A stretch of DNA of 64,000 nt from CBDEFX01 sp965237635 (GTDB lineage: Bacteria; Chloroflexota; Dehalococcoidia; Lucifugimonadales; CAUZJF01): assembly GCA_965237635.1 (NCBI GenBank), contig CBDEFX010000002.1:682001-746000 (forward strand). Direction: 5' to 3'. The number at the start of each line of letters is the position of its first letter. The stretch's first letter is position 1. This document shows positions 53,911 to 62,680 of this stretch, one piece after another. The notes below the pieces were generated by a model. That model did no database searches. It was given only the letters and a program-made list of their open reading frames with translations, and had not been told where the DNA came from. Both the position numbers and the translations under genes were made by a program.

Positions 53911-54258
53911 GTTACCGACGAGGATATAGTCGAGCATTATAGAGTCGTGGCCGCAGCCGCGGACCTGCCACTGTTCGTGTATAACCTGCCGCAGGTCACG
54001 CAGGTCGAAATCACATCCGAGCATATGGCCAAGATCCAGGAAAACGTACAGCTCGTCGGGCTCGAGCACTCGTCTTTCAAGTTTATCGGCACTCACTACT
54101 TCGCTCAGATGGGCTTTGTCTGCCTCACGGGCAACGGGCCGCTAATGCTGCCGTCACTCACTGTGGGCGCATCCGGATGCGTCGACGGCGCGCTCGGTTT
54201 GGCGCCAGAGATCCGTCGATGCCTGGAACTCGACACGGCCGTCCTGCTGGCGGCGTAG
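53911..54258 (+). pseudogene. DHDPS-family aldolase remnant (C-terminal half)
   Basis: From about 53911 the plus strand reads VTDEDIVEHYRVVAAAADLPLFVYNLPQVTQVEIT...NVQLVGLEHSSFKFIG and later VGASGCVDGALGLAPE, clear DHDPS-family blocks including the FVYN tyrosine. The catalytic lysine of VGLKDSS is replaced by Glu (VGLEHSS). The N-terminal half is missing. The sequence upstream from 53593 is open but does not resemble the family. It runs directly into an SDR remnant. Confidence 0.75.
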
Positions 54259-54260
54259 CG

Positions 54261-54449
54261 AGTCAGGGACACGCCCGCGGTATCGCTGAGGATGGAGTAC
54301 TAGATAAAGTGTTGCTCGAGCCCATGGCGGATCAAGCACCTAATAGAGCCCGAGGAGATAGCCGGCTGGCCGTTTTTCTGGCGTCAGAGGATGCACTCTC
54401 TATCACAGGTGGATCCTACGCTATCGACGGCGGTTGGACGGAGCGGTAG
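54261..54449 (+). pseudogene. 3' fragment of an SDR dehydrogenase, copy of 39100-39281
   Basis: DNA from CGCGGTATCGCTGAGGATGG to the stop is nearly the same as the end of the gene at 38508-39281 (shared AGATAAAGTGTTGCTCGAGC or one-base variants, and ACGCTATCGACGGCGGTTGG). Small indels around 54328-54355 disturb the frame before LAVFLASEDALSITGGSYAIDGGW. It was created by a partial duplication, joined to the aldolase remnant. Confidence 0.85.
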
Positions 54450-55905
54450 CTTTCTGACCACTTGTGTCGGACTCATCGTATTGGGCCTTAGCTACCAACT
54501 GAGCCCGGCGCTCATTCTTTGCTGAATCAGCGCTCTTACCGGCGTTGTCTTTGCTCTCCTCGGCGGGTGGTCCTAGGTCTCCGACCTCAGGGGGGCCTTC
54601 GAGCGCTTTTGCTACCAGTTGAGCCTCGCGTCCCTTCTCTGAGGACTGAGCGTCCTTGCCGGCGTTGTCCTTACCCTTACCCTTGCCCGGTGGTCCTTGG
54701 TCTTTTTCCGCAGGCGGACCTTCCTGAGCTCTCACTACCGGCTGAGCCCCACGTGTCTCGTCTGATGACTGAGTGTCCTTGCTGGCGTCGCCTTGACCAT
54801 TGTCGGCAGTTGGCCGCTGATATCCGTCCTCAGGAGGACCTTCCTGGGCCTTTGCTACCGGGCTGAACCTTACGTCTCTCGTCTGGGGACTGAGCGTCCT
54901 TGCTGTCGTCACCGTGCCTATTGCCGGTGGGGGATCGCTGGCCCCCGTCTTCAGGCGGACCTTCCTCGGTCTTCGCTACATGCTGAGCCCCACGTCTCTC
55001 GTCTGAGGACTGAGCGTCCTTGCTGGCGTCGCCTTGACCATTGCCGGTGGGTGGCCGCTGATCTCCTTCCTCAGGCGGAACTTCCTGGGCCTTCGCTACA
55101 GGCTGAGCCTTACGTCTCTCGCCCGAGGACTGAGCGCCCTTACCGGGGTTGTCGTTGCTCTGGTCCGCGGGTGGTCCGTGGTTTTCACCCTCAGACGGAC
55201 CTTTTCCGGTCTTCGCTACCGGCTGAGCCCCGTGGCTTTTCTCCGCAGGCTCGGCGTCCTTGCTCGCGTCGCCTTGACCGTTGTCAACCGGTGGTCGCTG
55301 GTCTCTACTCTCGGGGGGACCTTCCTGGGCCTTCGCTACCGGCTGAGCCCCGCGTTCCTCCTCTGGAGCCGGAGTCTGAGCGCCCTTACCGGGGTTGTCT
55401 TTGCTCTCGTCGGCGGGTGGTCCGTGGTCTCCGCCCTCAGGCGGACCTTCGTGGGCTGTCGCTGCCGGCTCAGCTACGCGTCCCTTGTCCGGAGCCTGAG
55501 CATGAGTATCCCTATTGGGGTTGTCTTTGCTCCCGTCGGCGGCTGGTCCGTGGTCTCCGCCCTCAGGGGGACCCTCTTGGGCCTTTGCCACCGGCCCAGC
55601 CACGGGTCCGGTTTCCGCGGATTGAACGTCCTTGTCGAGGTGGCCCTCATCATTGTCAGCCGAAGGTCCGCGTCCCTTGGCTTTGGGCCGAGCGCCCAGC
55701 GGTGCGGTGGGGAACTGAGATCCGCGACCCAAGTCTCCAGACGTAGCGCCTGCGGGCCTGGATTCTGGCTCGGTTCTCGGACTCTTCTCCGCAGGCCGAG
55801 CGTCCTCTCCTCCTGCTTCGGGTCGAGGGCTCGTGTTGCCGATATTGTCCTCAACCTTGCCAGCTGGTGATCCAAGGCCCTTGGCGTCGGGCTGACCACT
55901 GGAGC
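54421..55905 (-). pseudogene. Repeat protein with about ten 40-residue units, frameshifted, 5' end lost
   Basis: On the minus strand from about 55905 the frame reads a hydrophilic, probably disordered protein made of 40-42-residue units. The consensus is GAQPVAKAQEGPPEGGDHGP followed by PADESKDNPGKDAQSSDERR. A single extra base near 54870-54890 splits it into two frames, the second continuing to 54421. The N-terminus is replaced by antisense sequence of an IS1182 copy, and the last 10-15 residues are antisense to the SDR fragment, so both ends are lost. The function is unknown. Composition (Gly, Pro, Asp, Glu, Lys, Gln) suggests a surface or spacer protein. Confidence 0.6.
54470..55760. repeat. 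120-bp tandem repeat array
   Basis: The anchor CCTTC(C/G)TGGGC recurs at about 54596, 54719, 54839, 54960, 55080, 55200, 55320, 55446 and 55572. Spacings are 123, 120, 121, 120, 120, 120, 126 and 126 bp. All but one are multiples of three, so frame is kept over most of the array. The one 121-bp interval marks the frameshift. Units differ by scattered substitutions and are thus not freshly duplicated. Confidence 0.85.
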
Positions 55906-56604
55906 CTGTCTCATAAGTCGAGCGATGGGTTTGACGGAGTGTACACTCATTGGAGTCAGACCGACTTAGGGGGTGAAGTCGATGCCACTTCGAGCGAAGG
56001 GCCGAGAGCAGATGTGGATGTTGCCGCCAACGCTTGACGAGCTGGTTCCCCCTGACCATCCGGCAAGATTTGTTGCTGAGTTCGTAGACGCGTTGGACCG
56101 GCGCGGATGGGCTGACCTTGGTGTTGAGATAGATGGGGAGTCTTTGGGAGCACCGGCGTACCATCCTCGCGCGCTGCTGAGCGTATGGCTGTACGGCTTC
56201 ATGACGGGGGCACGCTCGTGCCGCAAGCTGGAGGCGGCTTGCCGGGACCAGATACCGTATCTTTGGCTGACAGGGTGGCAGCATCCGGACCACAACACCT
56301 TGTGGAGGTTCTACAAAGGACATCGTCAAGCTATCAGGAAGTTGTTCAAGCGTACGGTGCGTATGGCGGTGACGATGGGCTTGGTTGACCTGGCGGTGCA
56401 AGCAGTAGACGGTACGAAGGTCGGTGCGAATGCAGCAAAGGATAGGACCTACGATGCCGAGGGATTGCGCCGGCTGTTGGACCGGCTGGAAGGTGCAATA
56501 AGCGACCTTGTGGCTCAGAACGAGGCGGGAGAGGATGCTGTCCCTGCACACTTGCCACAGGAGCTGGCCGACAACGAGACCCTGAGGAGGTTACGTCAAT
56601 AGGT
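55905..56604 (+). mobile_element. IS1182-type element, 3' truncated
   Basis: The left end lies near GAGCCTGTCTCATAAGTCGA (about 55900-55920), inside the repeat protein gene. The right part is missing and replaced by an IS256-type element from about 56604. Only the first 210 codons of the transposase remain. Confidence 0.65.
55973..56602 (+). pseudogene. IS1182-family transposase, N-terminal part only
   Basis: It begins MKSMPLRAKGREQMWMLPPT, then LDELVPPDHPARFVAEFVDALD (family N-terminal motif), YHPRALLSVWLYGFMTGARSCRKLE and LWLTGWQHPDHNTLWRF, and reaches the first catalytic Asp at VQAVDGTKVGANAAKDRTYD. It stops at LRRLRQ where the IS256-type element starts. The second Asp and Glu regions are lost. 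Confidence 0.85.
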
Positions 56605-57943
56605 GTGTAAACGACATCAGGCGGCGACCTTCTCAGCCGTTGATTCAATGGCGATTCCATCCGCATACTGTGCACCGAGATAGACGTCTTCGATCAACTC
56701 AGGGGCCTTCAGACGCCTGAAGCGCTGTTCGGCGACCATCAACATTTTCCAGATCACCGCTATCGCCCGATCGACCCTCTTGTAGCGCTTGGCGGCATCG
56801 GTCCGAAGCCTGAGGGCCGCGAAGGGTGATTCTACCGGGTTCGTCGTGCGAAGGTGCCCCCAGTGCTCCTTTGGGAAGTCATAGAAGGTGACCATGCGGT
56901 CCCAGTCCCGCTCCAAGGCCTCTGAGGCCGCCTCGTAGGAATGGTCGCCGCACCACCTGGTGAACACCGTCCTGAGCCGCTCAGCCTCTGTCCGAGTCGG
57001 CGCGTAGGGGATAGTACGCAGCATGAGCTTGGCCTGGTCCTGTTGTCGCTTTGGAAGCTTGGCGAGCACGTTTAGGATCTTGTGGTTCCAGCAGCGTTGC
57101 TCGGCCGCCTGAGGATAGACGTTGCGCAGAACTCCCCAGATGCCCAGATGTCCGTCTCCAATTACCAGTCTTGGGCACTCCAGCCCGCGGCGCCTCATGT
57201 CCCTGAGCACATCGGACCAGCTCTCTATGGACTCCCTGTATCCGGGAATCGCGCTCACCACCACCTTCCTTCCGTCGCTCAGGGCCGCCATCACCACCAG
57301 GATCGCCGCCTTCTCCCGCTCAAGACCAGCCTTGACGTAGACTCCATCCACCCACATGTACACCACTTCCAGGTCATCCAGGGGCCTAGCGCGCCATTGG
57401 GCAAGCTCATCGTTCCACTTATCCTTCAACCGGGCTACCGTGCTCGCCGATATCGGTGCCTCTTCTCCCAGCAGTCCCCGCACCGCCAGGTCGAAGTCAC
57501 CTTCGGAAAGGCCATGTAGGTACAACTGGGGGGTCAGCTCAGCAACCTTCCTGGTCCTGTTGACGAACAGCGGCAGCAGCCGGTTCTCGAACTCCTCTTC
57601 GGTGTTGCGGACTCGCGGCCTCCTCAGCTGTACCGTTCCCGAACTCAGCGTAAGCCTTCGGGGTTTGCCGTATCCGTTCCTATAGCCTCTCTCGTTGTCC
57701 GACTCAGACCTGCGGGCCGACTTCGCCCTTCCTAGAAACTCCGTCACCTCTTCCTCCAGCAACTCCTGGATCAGCCGCTGGACATGGCCTCGCACCCAAT
57801 CCTCCAACTGCTCCCACTCCGGCCTTGACTCCGACCTGCTCCTAGTGCTTCTCTTTCCCATAGGCGGTGTATCTCCTCTCTTGGGCCTTGAGCCCGTGTT
57901 GTTCAGAGAGAGGGTACACCGCCTGATCGTTTACACACTTTTT
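56605..57943 (-). mobile_element. IS256-type (mutator) element, apparently complete
   Basis: Both ends show GTGTGTAAACGA followed by TCAGGCGG (left near 56604, right reading inward from about 57943). The two flanks belong to different broken genes (IS1182 transposase and serine recombinase) and I see no 8-9-bp target duplication. The insertion was therefore probably followed by a deletion or recombination at one side. Confidence 0.75.
56617..57861 (-). CDS. IS256-family transposase
   Basis: This 414-residue intact mutator-type transposase has the N-terminal LLEEEVTEFLGRAKSARR and GYRNGYGKPRRLTLSSGTVQLRRPRVR. The catalytic residues are Asp in VVYMWVDGVYVK, Asp in RLVIGDGHLGIWG and Glu in RTTNPVESPFAALRLRTDAAKR. 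CWNHKILNVLAKLPKRQQ is the usual C-W-x-H signature. No stop or frameshift is seen, so it may be active. Confidence 0.95.
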   Translation of the reverse strand: MGKRSTRSRSESRPEWEQLEDWVRGHVQRLIQELLEEEVTEFLGRAKSARRSESDNERGYRNGYGKPRRLTLSSGTVQLRRPRVRNTEEEFENRLLPLFVNRTRKVAELTPQLYLHGLSEGDFDLAVRGLLGEEAPISASTVARLKDKWNDELAQWRARPLDDLEVVYMWVDGVYVKAGLEREKAAILVVMAALSDGRKVVVSAIPGYRESIESWSDVLRDMRRRGLECPRLVIGDGHLGIWGVLRNVYPQAAEQRCWNHKILNVLAKLPKRQQDQAKLMLRTIPYAPTRTEAERLRTVFTRWCGDHSYEAASEALERDWDRMVTFYDFPKEHWGHLRTTNPVESPFAALRLRTDAAKRYKRVDRAIAVIWKMLMVAEQRFRRLKAPELIEDVYLGAQYADGIAIESTAEKVAA

Positions 57944-58383
57944 GAGGATACCTCCTTGGCATCCCTCACCCATTGGCCAACGGCGGTGGCTACTTCACGG
58001 AGCTGACTCTCGTCGGGAACGGGCATGAGCGGCGGAGCCTTTGCGAGCAAGTCCTGGAGTTCGGTCATCTTGCCACGCAACGTCAGACTCTCGGTCTGCA
58101 GGTAGTCGTCGTCGATCTCACCCATCTGGTAGAGCCTGAGCATGCGCCGCCTCTGGTTCTCAAGGCTCGCGCTGACTCTTCGCTGCTCCCTCATTAGCGG
58201 CGGTGGGCCCCTGGGAGGCTAGTCGATTCGCCTTGGATAAGATAAGCCGAGGATCAGCTAGGACCTCCACGGCCTGTGCCTTGACAGCTTCCTCGAGCGC
58301 CTCCGCGTTCACGTAGAGGGTAGGGCAGCGATCATGCCTGGGACCAGCAAAGGCGCGCCGGCACCTGTAGTACCGGTAATGTT

Positions 58384-58544
58384 GATTCTCTCGTAAAAAG
58401 TCTGTGTAGGTCGAATTAGAACAAACGTACCCACACCTGGGTACAATATACAGTCTCTGTTCCGTACACTACCCCAACATACGGTAGCGCGTAGATGTGC
58501 TAAATCGCTGGAACTTCCTCAAAACGGGTTTTTACGAGGGAATC
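58384..58544. mobile_element. 161-bp MITE, copy 2, with 6-bp target duplication
   Basis: It has the same inverted ends (GATTCTCTCGTAAAAA and GATTCCCTCGTAAAAA) and the same length as the copy at 32131-32291, in reverse orientation. AATGTT flanks it exactly at 58378-58383 and 58545-58550. Removing the element and one duplication restores the recombinase frame LKQ-HYRYYRC, proving insertion into a working gene. Confidence 0.9.
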
Positions 58545-59270
58545 AATGTTGTTTGAGTGTCTGGCCAACCATCGCCTTGCCACATCGCATGCACTTGACT
58601 CGACCCGATAGCCCATAGTCGTACTTCTTGCGCCCTTGTCGCCTTCGTTCGGGGTCGTCCAGGGCCTTCTGTGCTGCACTAAAGATGTCGCTGTCGATGA
58701 TTGGTGGCGACGCTCCTTCGACTTCAATCCAGTCCGATGGAGGCCGCCGCTGGACTGTACGGCTAGATCGGCCGGCGCGACCGTTGCTCGCTCTGATCTT
58801 AGAAGTGCGTCGATAGAACGTGCGCCCTGTGTAGGTCTCGTTCCTCAGAACTCTGTGTACTGTAGCTGGGTGCCACTTGCTACCTGCGAAACTTGGGATG
58901 TCGTCGTAATTCAGTCGATTCGCGATTCGTACGATTGGGACTCCACGCAGGAACTCCTCGAAGATTCTCCTTACGACCCTCGCCTGTGACTCGACAACTG
59001 AGCGTTTGCCGGTGCCTCTGTTGTACACGTATCCGTAACAGCCCTTGCCGGTGCCCTGAGGAAGTCTTCCCGACCTGGCCCGCTCCACCTTACCTCTCAT
59101 CGTCCTCTCTGCAATCTTCTCCCGCTCTACCTCACCTGCAAACGCCCTGACGTTGAGTATCAGGCGTCCCACAGGGCTGTTCTCGAAGTCCTCGGTGACG
59201 AACTCTAAAGTCGCTCCGACTTTCTCAATATCGTCGAGAAGTACAGCGATATGTAAGGTGGACCCCATTA

Positions 59271-60206
59271 TTAAGACAGCACGAGGGCTAAATTAAGAGA
59301 GTCTCCCACCCCTGCGCTAGGTTTCACCAAGCCCGATGGCAGCCCTGCTTCTTCAGCTGCTGCTCCCCTTTCTTCCTGGCCATGTTGGTACACCTCTGCT
59401 GGGGTCCGGTAGCCCAAAGCCTGGTGAGGCCTCTGCCGGTTGTAGAACTCCAGGTAGGCATTGATCCCAGTTCGGGCCTCGGCGACGGTCTGGTAAGCTT
59501 TCAGATACACCTCCTCGTACTTGATGCTCCGCCACAGCCGCTCCACGAAGATGTTGTCCAGGTACCTACCCTTACCATCCATGCTGACCTGGACCCTCTG
59601 CTCCTGCAACGTCTGGGTAAAGGCCTCACTGGTGAACTGACTCCCCTGGTCGGTGTTGAATATCTCCGGTCGTCCCTTACCCAGGGCTTCCTCCAACGCC
59701 GCCACGCAGAAGCTGGTGTCCATGGTGTTGGAGAGCTTCCAGGCCAGCACGTGCCGGCTGTGCCAGTCCATGATGGCCACCAGGTACAGGAAGCCCTTCG
59801 GCATGGGGATGTAGGTGATGTCCGCGGCCCAGACCTGGTCGACCCGATTAACCTCCACTCCCTTCAGCAGATAGGGAAAGATCCGGTGTCCCGGCGCTGG
59901 TTTGCTGGTGTTGGGACGCCGGTAGATGGCTTCCAGACCCATCAACCGCATCAGCCTTCGAACCCTTTTTCGGCTCACCAGATAGCCCTGTTGCAGCAGC
60001 CAGGCCTTCATCTTCCTGGAGCCGTAGAAGGGGGTCTTTAAATACTGACGGTCCATCAGGGCCATCAACTCCAGGTCTTCTGCCCTGGTCGGTATCGACC
60101 GGTAGTACACCGAGGCCCGGCTGACGTCCAGCAGGATACATTGACGCACCAAAGACAGCTGCTGGTGGTCTCGGTCTATCATGGCTCGCCGTATGCTGCG
60201 ACTCAT
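59271..60206 (-). CDS. IS3-family transposase OrfB (integrase core)
   Basis: This 311-residue protein has the retroviral-type DDE core: QVWAADITYIPMPKG, GRPEIFNTDQGSQFTSEAF and DNIFVERLWRSIKYEEVYL. HTH_21-type RVRRLMRLMGLEAIYRRP precedes it. It overlaps OrfA by four bases (ATGA, 60203-60206). In IS3 elements a frameshift usually fuses the two products. No damage is seen. Confidence 0.95.
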   Translation of the reverse strand: MSRSIRRAMIDRDHQQLSLVRQCILLDVSRASVYYRSIPTRAEDLELMALMDRQYLKTPFYGSRKMKAWLLQQGYLVSRKRVRRLMRLMGLEAIYRRPNTSKPAPGHRIFPYLLKGVEVNRVDQVWAADITYIPMPKGFLYLVAIMDWHSRHVLAWKLSNTMDTSFCVAALEEALGKGRPEIFNTDQGSQFTSEAFTQTLQEQRVQVSMDGKGRYLDNIFVERLWRSIKYEEVYLKAYQTVAEARTGINAYLEFYNRQRPHQALGYRTPAEVYQHGQEERGAAAEEAGLPSGLVKPSAGVGDSLNLALVLS

Positions 60207-60487
60207 AGACCGGACCTTTCCGACAAAAAATCGCGTTCCACCTTCAGCTGGCCGATGTGCCGGTAGAGGTGGTTAATCTGAGCTTCCTTGGCTTTCTCCT
60301 GGGATTTCTGATTGGTGGCAAATAGCTCCGGGGCTCCTTCCGCCAGGGCCCTTTTCCAGGCGTGAATCTGACTGGGATGGACCTCAAATCGGCTGGCCAG
60401 CTGGGCGATGGTCTCTTCCCCCGCAAGGGCGGCCAAGGCCACCTTGGCCTTGAACGCCGGACTGTGCTTATTCCTCGTCTGCTTCAT
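60203..60487 (-). CDS. IS3-family transposase OrfA (helix-turn-helix)
   Basis: This 94-residue protein begins MKQTRNKHSPAFKAKVALAA and has the helix-turn-helix EETIAQLASRFEVHPSQIHAWKRAL and a leucine-zipper-like end. ATG 60487 lies behind GGAGGAG. A GTG at 60502 overlaps that site. Confidence 0.9.
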   Translation of the reverse strand: MKQTRNKHSPAFKAKVALAALAGEETIAQLASRFEVHPSQIHAWKRALAEGAPELFATNQKSQEKAKEAQINHLYRHIGQLKVERDFLSERSGL

Positions 60488-60724
60488 GTCCTGCTCCTCC
60501 ACGTCGGTTAGTTGCCGGTTATTTTAGGAGCTGGACTCTCTCTTAGCCAGTTGTCTAGTTTTTGGGTACCACCTCACTGTCAAGATTGGACCCGCTTGCC
60601 GTGTCCTTGATGCTTTCAGCCACGACCCAGCCTTTGGCCTGAGCGTGTTCTCGGCCTGCCCTCTCCTGGGTTTCCAACGAGGTGCCGTCACGCTCTTGGG
60701 CATCTGTCGACACCCGGCTGTATA

Positions 60725-60976
60725 TCAACGCTCTAGCTGGAACCATCTCGCACTCCTTTTCGTGTATTTGCGCTTGGTACGCGGACGGCCTCTCTTGGGC
60801 TGATAGGTCTCGGCGAACTCCTCTAGCGCGGCCCTTGGAATTAGCCAGCGGTTGGCGACCTTGTGCGAAGGGAGCCGGCCGTGTTGGCAGAGCTGCGAAA
60901 CTGTCACGTGCTTTGCACCCAGCAGAATGGCTGCCTCCCGGGAGGTCAGATATCTGCTGCTCAACTCGTTAGACAT
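60725..60976 (-). CDS. Excisionase-like MerR/HTH DNA-binding protein
   Basis: This 83-residue protein has a winged-helix/MerR-type motif YLTSREAAILLGAKHVTVSQLCQHGRLPSHKVANRWLIPRAALEEF followed by a strongly basic tail (PKRGRPRTKRKYTKRSARW). It overlaps the start of the serine recombinase gene by 22 bp. Such pairs are typical of integrated mobile elements, where the small protein sets the direction of recombination or represses the integrase. Att sites could not be found. Confidence 0.8.
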   Translation of the reverse strand: MSNELSSRYLTSREAAILLGAKHVTVSQLCQHGRLPSHKVANRWLIPRAALEEFAETYQPKRGRPRTKRKYTKRSARWFQLER

Positions 60977-61153
60977 TTCTTTCTTTATCCATATATAACC
61001 ATGATTATAATACTACGAACTTGGCGTGTCTACTCTGGGGCTCAGTTCAGGAATACGATGTCTCAAGCACTACACAATCGAAGACTTCCGCCGTCGGCCT
61101 GACGAGTTTTCGCAATACCCTCGACGCTGACCTTAGAACCACAAGACTAGACG

Positions 61154-61200
61154 CATTTCGGCGGGGGAGACTCAACCTCTGGTCTCCTCCGCCGAAAATG
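61154..61200. terminator. Strong hairpin with TTTT tail
   Basis: CATTTCGGCGGGGGAGAC pairs with GTCTCCTCCGCCGAAAATG (one bulge, one mismatch) around a 10-base loop, followed by TTTTC on the plus strand. It lies between the excisionase gene and the 3' end of the propeller gene. Confidence 0.5.
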
Positions 61201-61229
61201 TTTTCGTCGTTAGCCTCGGTGCGGCTTGT

Positions 61230-62680
61230 CTAGGGCGGTGGGGGTGGGAACTGCGATTCGTTGAACTGTACCGCCGTGACCTCCCACGCGAACGAGTAAG
61301 TCTTATTTTCTTCTGCATCGTTGTCCAGGTGGACATGCAGCGTGCCAAGCACCTCGTCTCCAGCATGGAGCTGAGAACCTAGCCAAGTCTCCGAACCGAT
61401 AATCTCCACGGTAGTGCTAGCAGGCAAGCCGACGGAGCCGATCGGCTCAACCGCTGGCGTCTAGTATTCGAGTGACTCGATATGTACCGGGATTGACCCT
61501 AATGAGTGGATGTCAATGTCGCAGTAGTAGTCGATCGAGGGGTACGCGCCGGTAAGCACCACTACCAAGACATTGTCTAGAATTTCGCAACGTATATCGC
61601 TGACGTCCTTCGCCGTCGTGAACCCACCGCCACTGGCAGTGGTGATGGTCAGATCGAACAGGATCGGGGTCTCGCCAGTCGAAGCCCTGGTCCAACTCGC
61701 GACGACCTTGAGGCACTGCCCGTCCGCCACACTTAGGTCATCACCGTCGGTGACGGCCTCTGACGCGCCGAAGCTAACGCAGTCCGCGCTACTCGCGGCG
61801 GTAACCGCAATGGAGCTGGTTGCCGGCTCAGAAGAAGTCCAACTGACGGCGCCCCATTCTGCACCTACTATCCCGCTATCGTAGGTTACCGTCCATGCGC
61901 CGCTGTTGGGCGCCGCGGTCAGCGTGCTTCCCGTCATGTCGCTGTAGTTGTAGAGTCTCCCTCCAACGACCACTACGAGGTCTTCTGCACCTACCGGAGT
62001 CACCGCGTCGCCGCCGATGGGACCCAGAGCAGGATCGATACGATGAGCCTTACCGTTGTTGTATCCAGTGGCCCAGATCTTGCCGGCACTGTCGACAGCA
62101 ACTCCGGTCGGGCCCACATTCTGGTCTGAGAGAACTACATTGCCTATGAAAGTACCGTCGTTCAGGAGATGGCCGATCGTTCTTCTATTGGGGTCCAGCG
62201 AATGAGCAGTCCAAACATGATCGTTGCCGTCGACAACGCAGCCTTGGGCGCGTCCGGCGCCTGCCCCGTGCGGGAATCCGCCAAGGAAAGTCCCGTCGGG
62301 CGCATACTTATTGATTAGGTTCCCGTTCAGCTGGGTATTCCACACGTTGCCCTGACTGTCGATACGCAATCCGTAGCTGTCGGGAGAGAACTGGCCAGCC
62401 CAGTTTGTACTAGTTGCCGGTGGCCCTATCGAAGTGCCGGCAGGGTCACCGTTTACCCCGGTCAACGTAAGGGCTGTGTCCCACCTCAGTAGACCTCTGG
62501 CCGACCAGATGACGCCGTTCGGGTCGATCAGTCCGCCGTAGCCACCGAATCCCAAACTTCCGATAGCATGCTCGGTTCGAATAATGGTTCCAGAGCCCGG
62601 GACGTCATACTTGCCCCCCATGACTAGATCGAACTTACTCGAACCGCTGGAGAATACACACCGCAGTAGAGTCCCAGGAA
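61230..62680 (-). pseudogene. NHL/SMP-30-like beta-propeller protein, 5' truncated, with an in-frame stop
   Basis: From about 62680, where an IS256-type element has removed the start, the minus strand reads propeller repeats such as GGYGGLIDPNGVIWSARG, YGLRIDSQGNVWNTQLNG, CVVDGNDHVWTAHS and GVAVDSAGKIWATGYNNG. Then come Ig-like beta domains (SWTSSEPATSSIAV). A TAG at 61461-61463 interrupts the frame after HIESLEY. The same frame continues TPAVEPIGSVGLPASTTVEI to a five-proline end at 61230. It was probably an exported surface protein of more than 510 residues. It is possible, but less likely, that the part after the TAG is a separate gene. Confidence 0.7.

Larger units (their letters stand above)
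59259..60571 (-). mobile_element. IS3-family element, intact transposase genes
   Basis: The ends read TGGACCCCATTATTAAGACA (left) and, inward from 60571, TGGTACCCAAAAACTAGACA. About 14 of 21 positions match. No short target duplication is visible (AGG against CCT), in keeping with a small deletion of the recombinase gene next to the insertion. Confidence 0.8.
57931..60746 (-). pseudogene. Large serine recombinase, broken by IS3, a MITE and IS256
   Basis: Reading from ATG 60746: ALIYSRVSTDAQERDGTSLE (resolvase domain, Ser13 the likely nucleophile) runs to 60572. Then the IS3 element (59259-60571), with about 30-35 codons of the catalytic domain lost. Then LHIAVLLDDIEKVGATLEFV, GRLPQGTGKGCYGYVYN and the recombinase domain to RVKCMRCGKAMVGQTLKQ (58551). 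Then the MITE (58384-58544). Then HYRYYRCRRAFAGPRHDRCP (zinc ribbon) to about 58200. After a frameshift, the coiled-coil tail SLENQRRRMLRLYQMGEIDD reaches 57944, where IS256 starts. It formed a unit with the excisionase-like gene, overlapping it by 22 bp. Confidence 0.85.

Noticed and set aside
54470..55760. Possible CRISPR array
   Set aside because: Units are 120-126 bp, contiguous and keep a reading frame. There are no short identical repeats with unique spacers and no cas genes.
55905..56551. N-terminal 200 codons of the long minus-strand frame that continues into the repeat protein
   Set aside because: This part is antisense to the IS1182 transposase. The repeat protein frame merely runs into it by chance.
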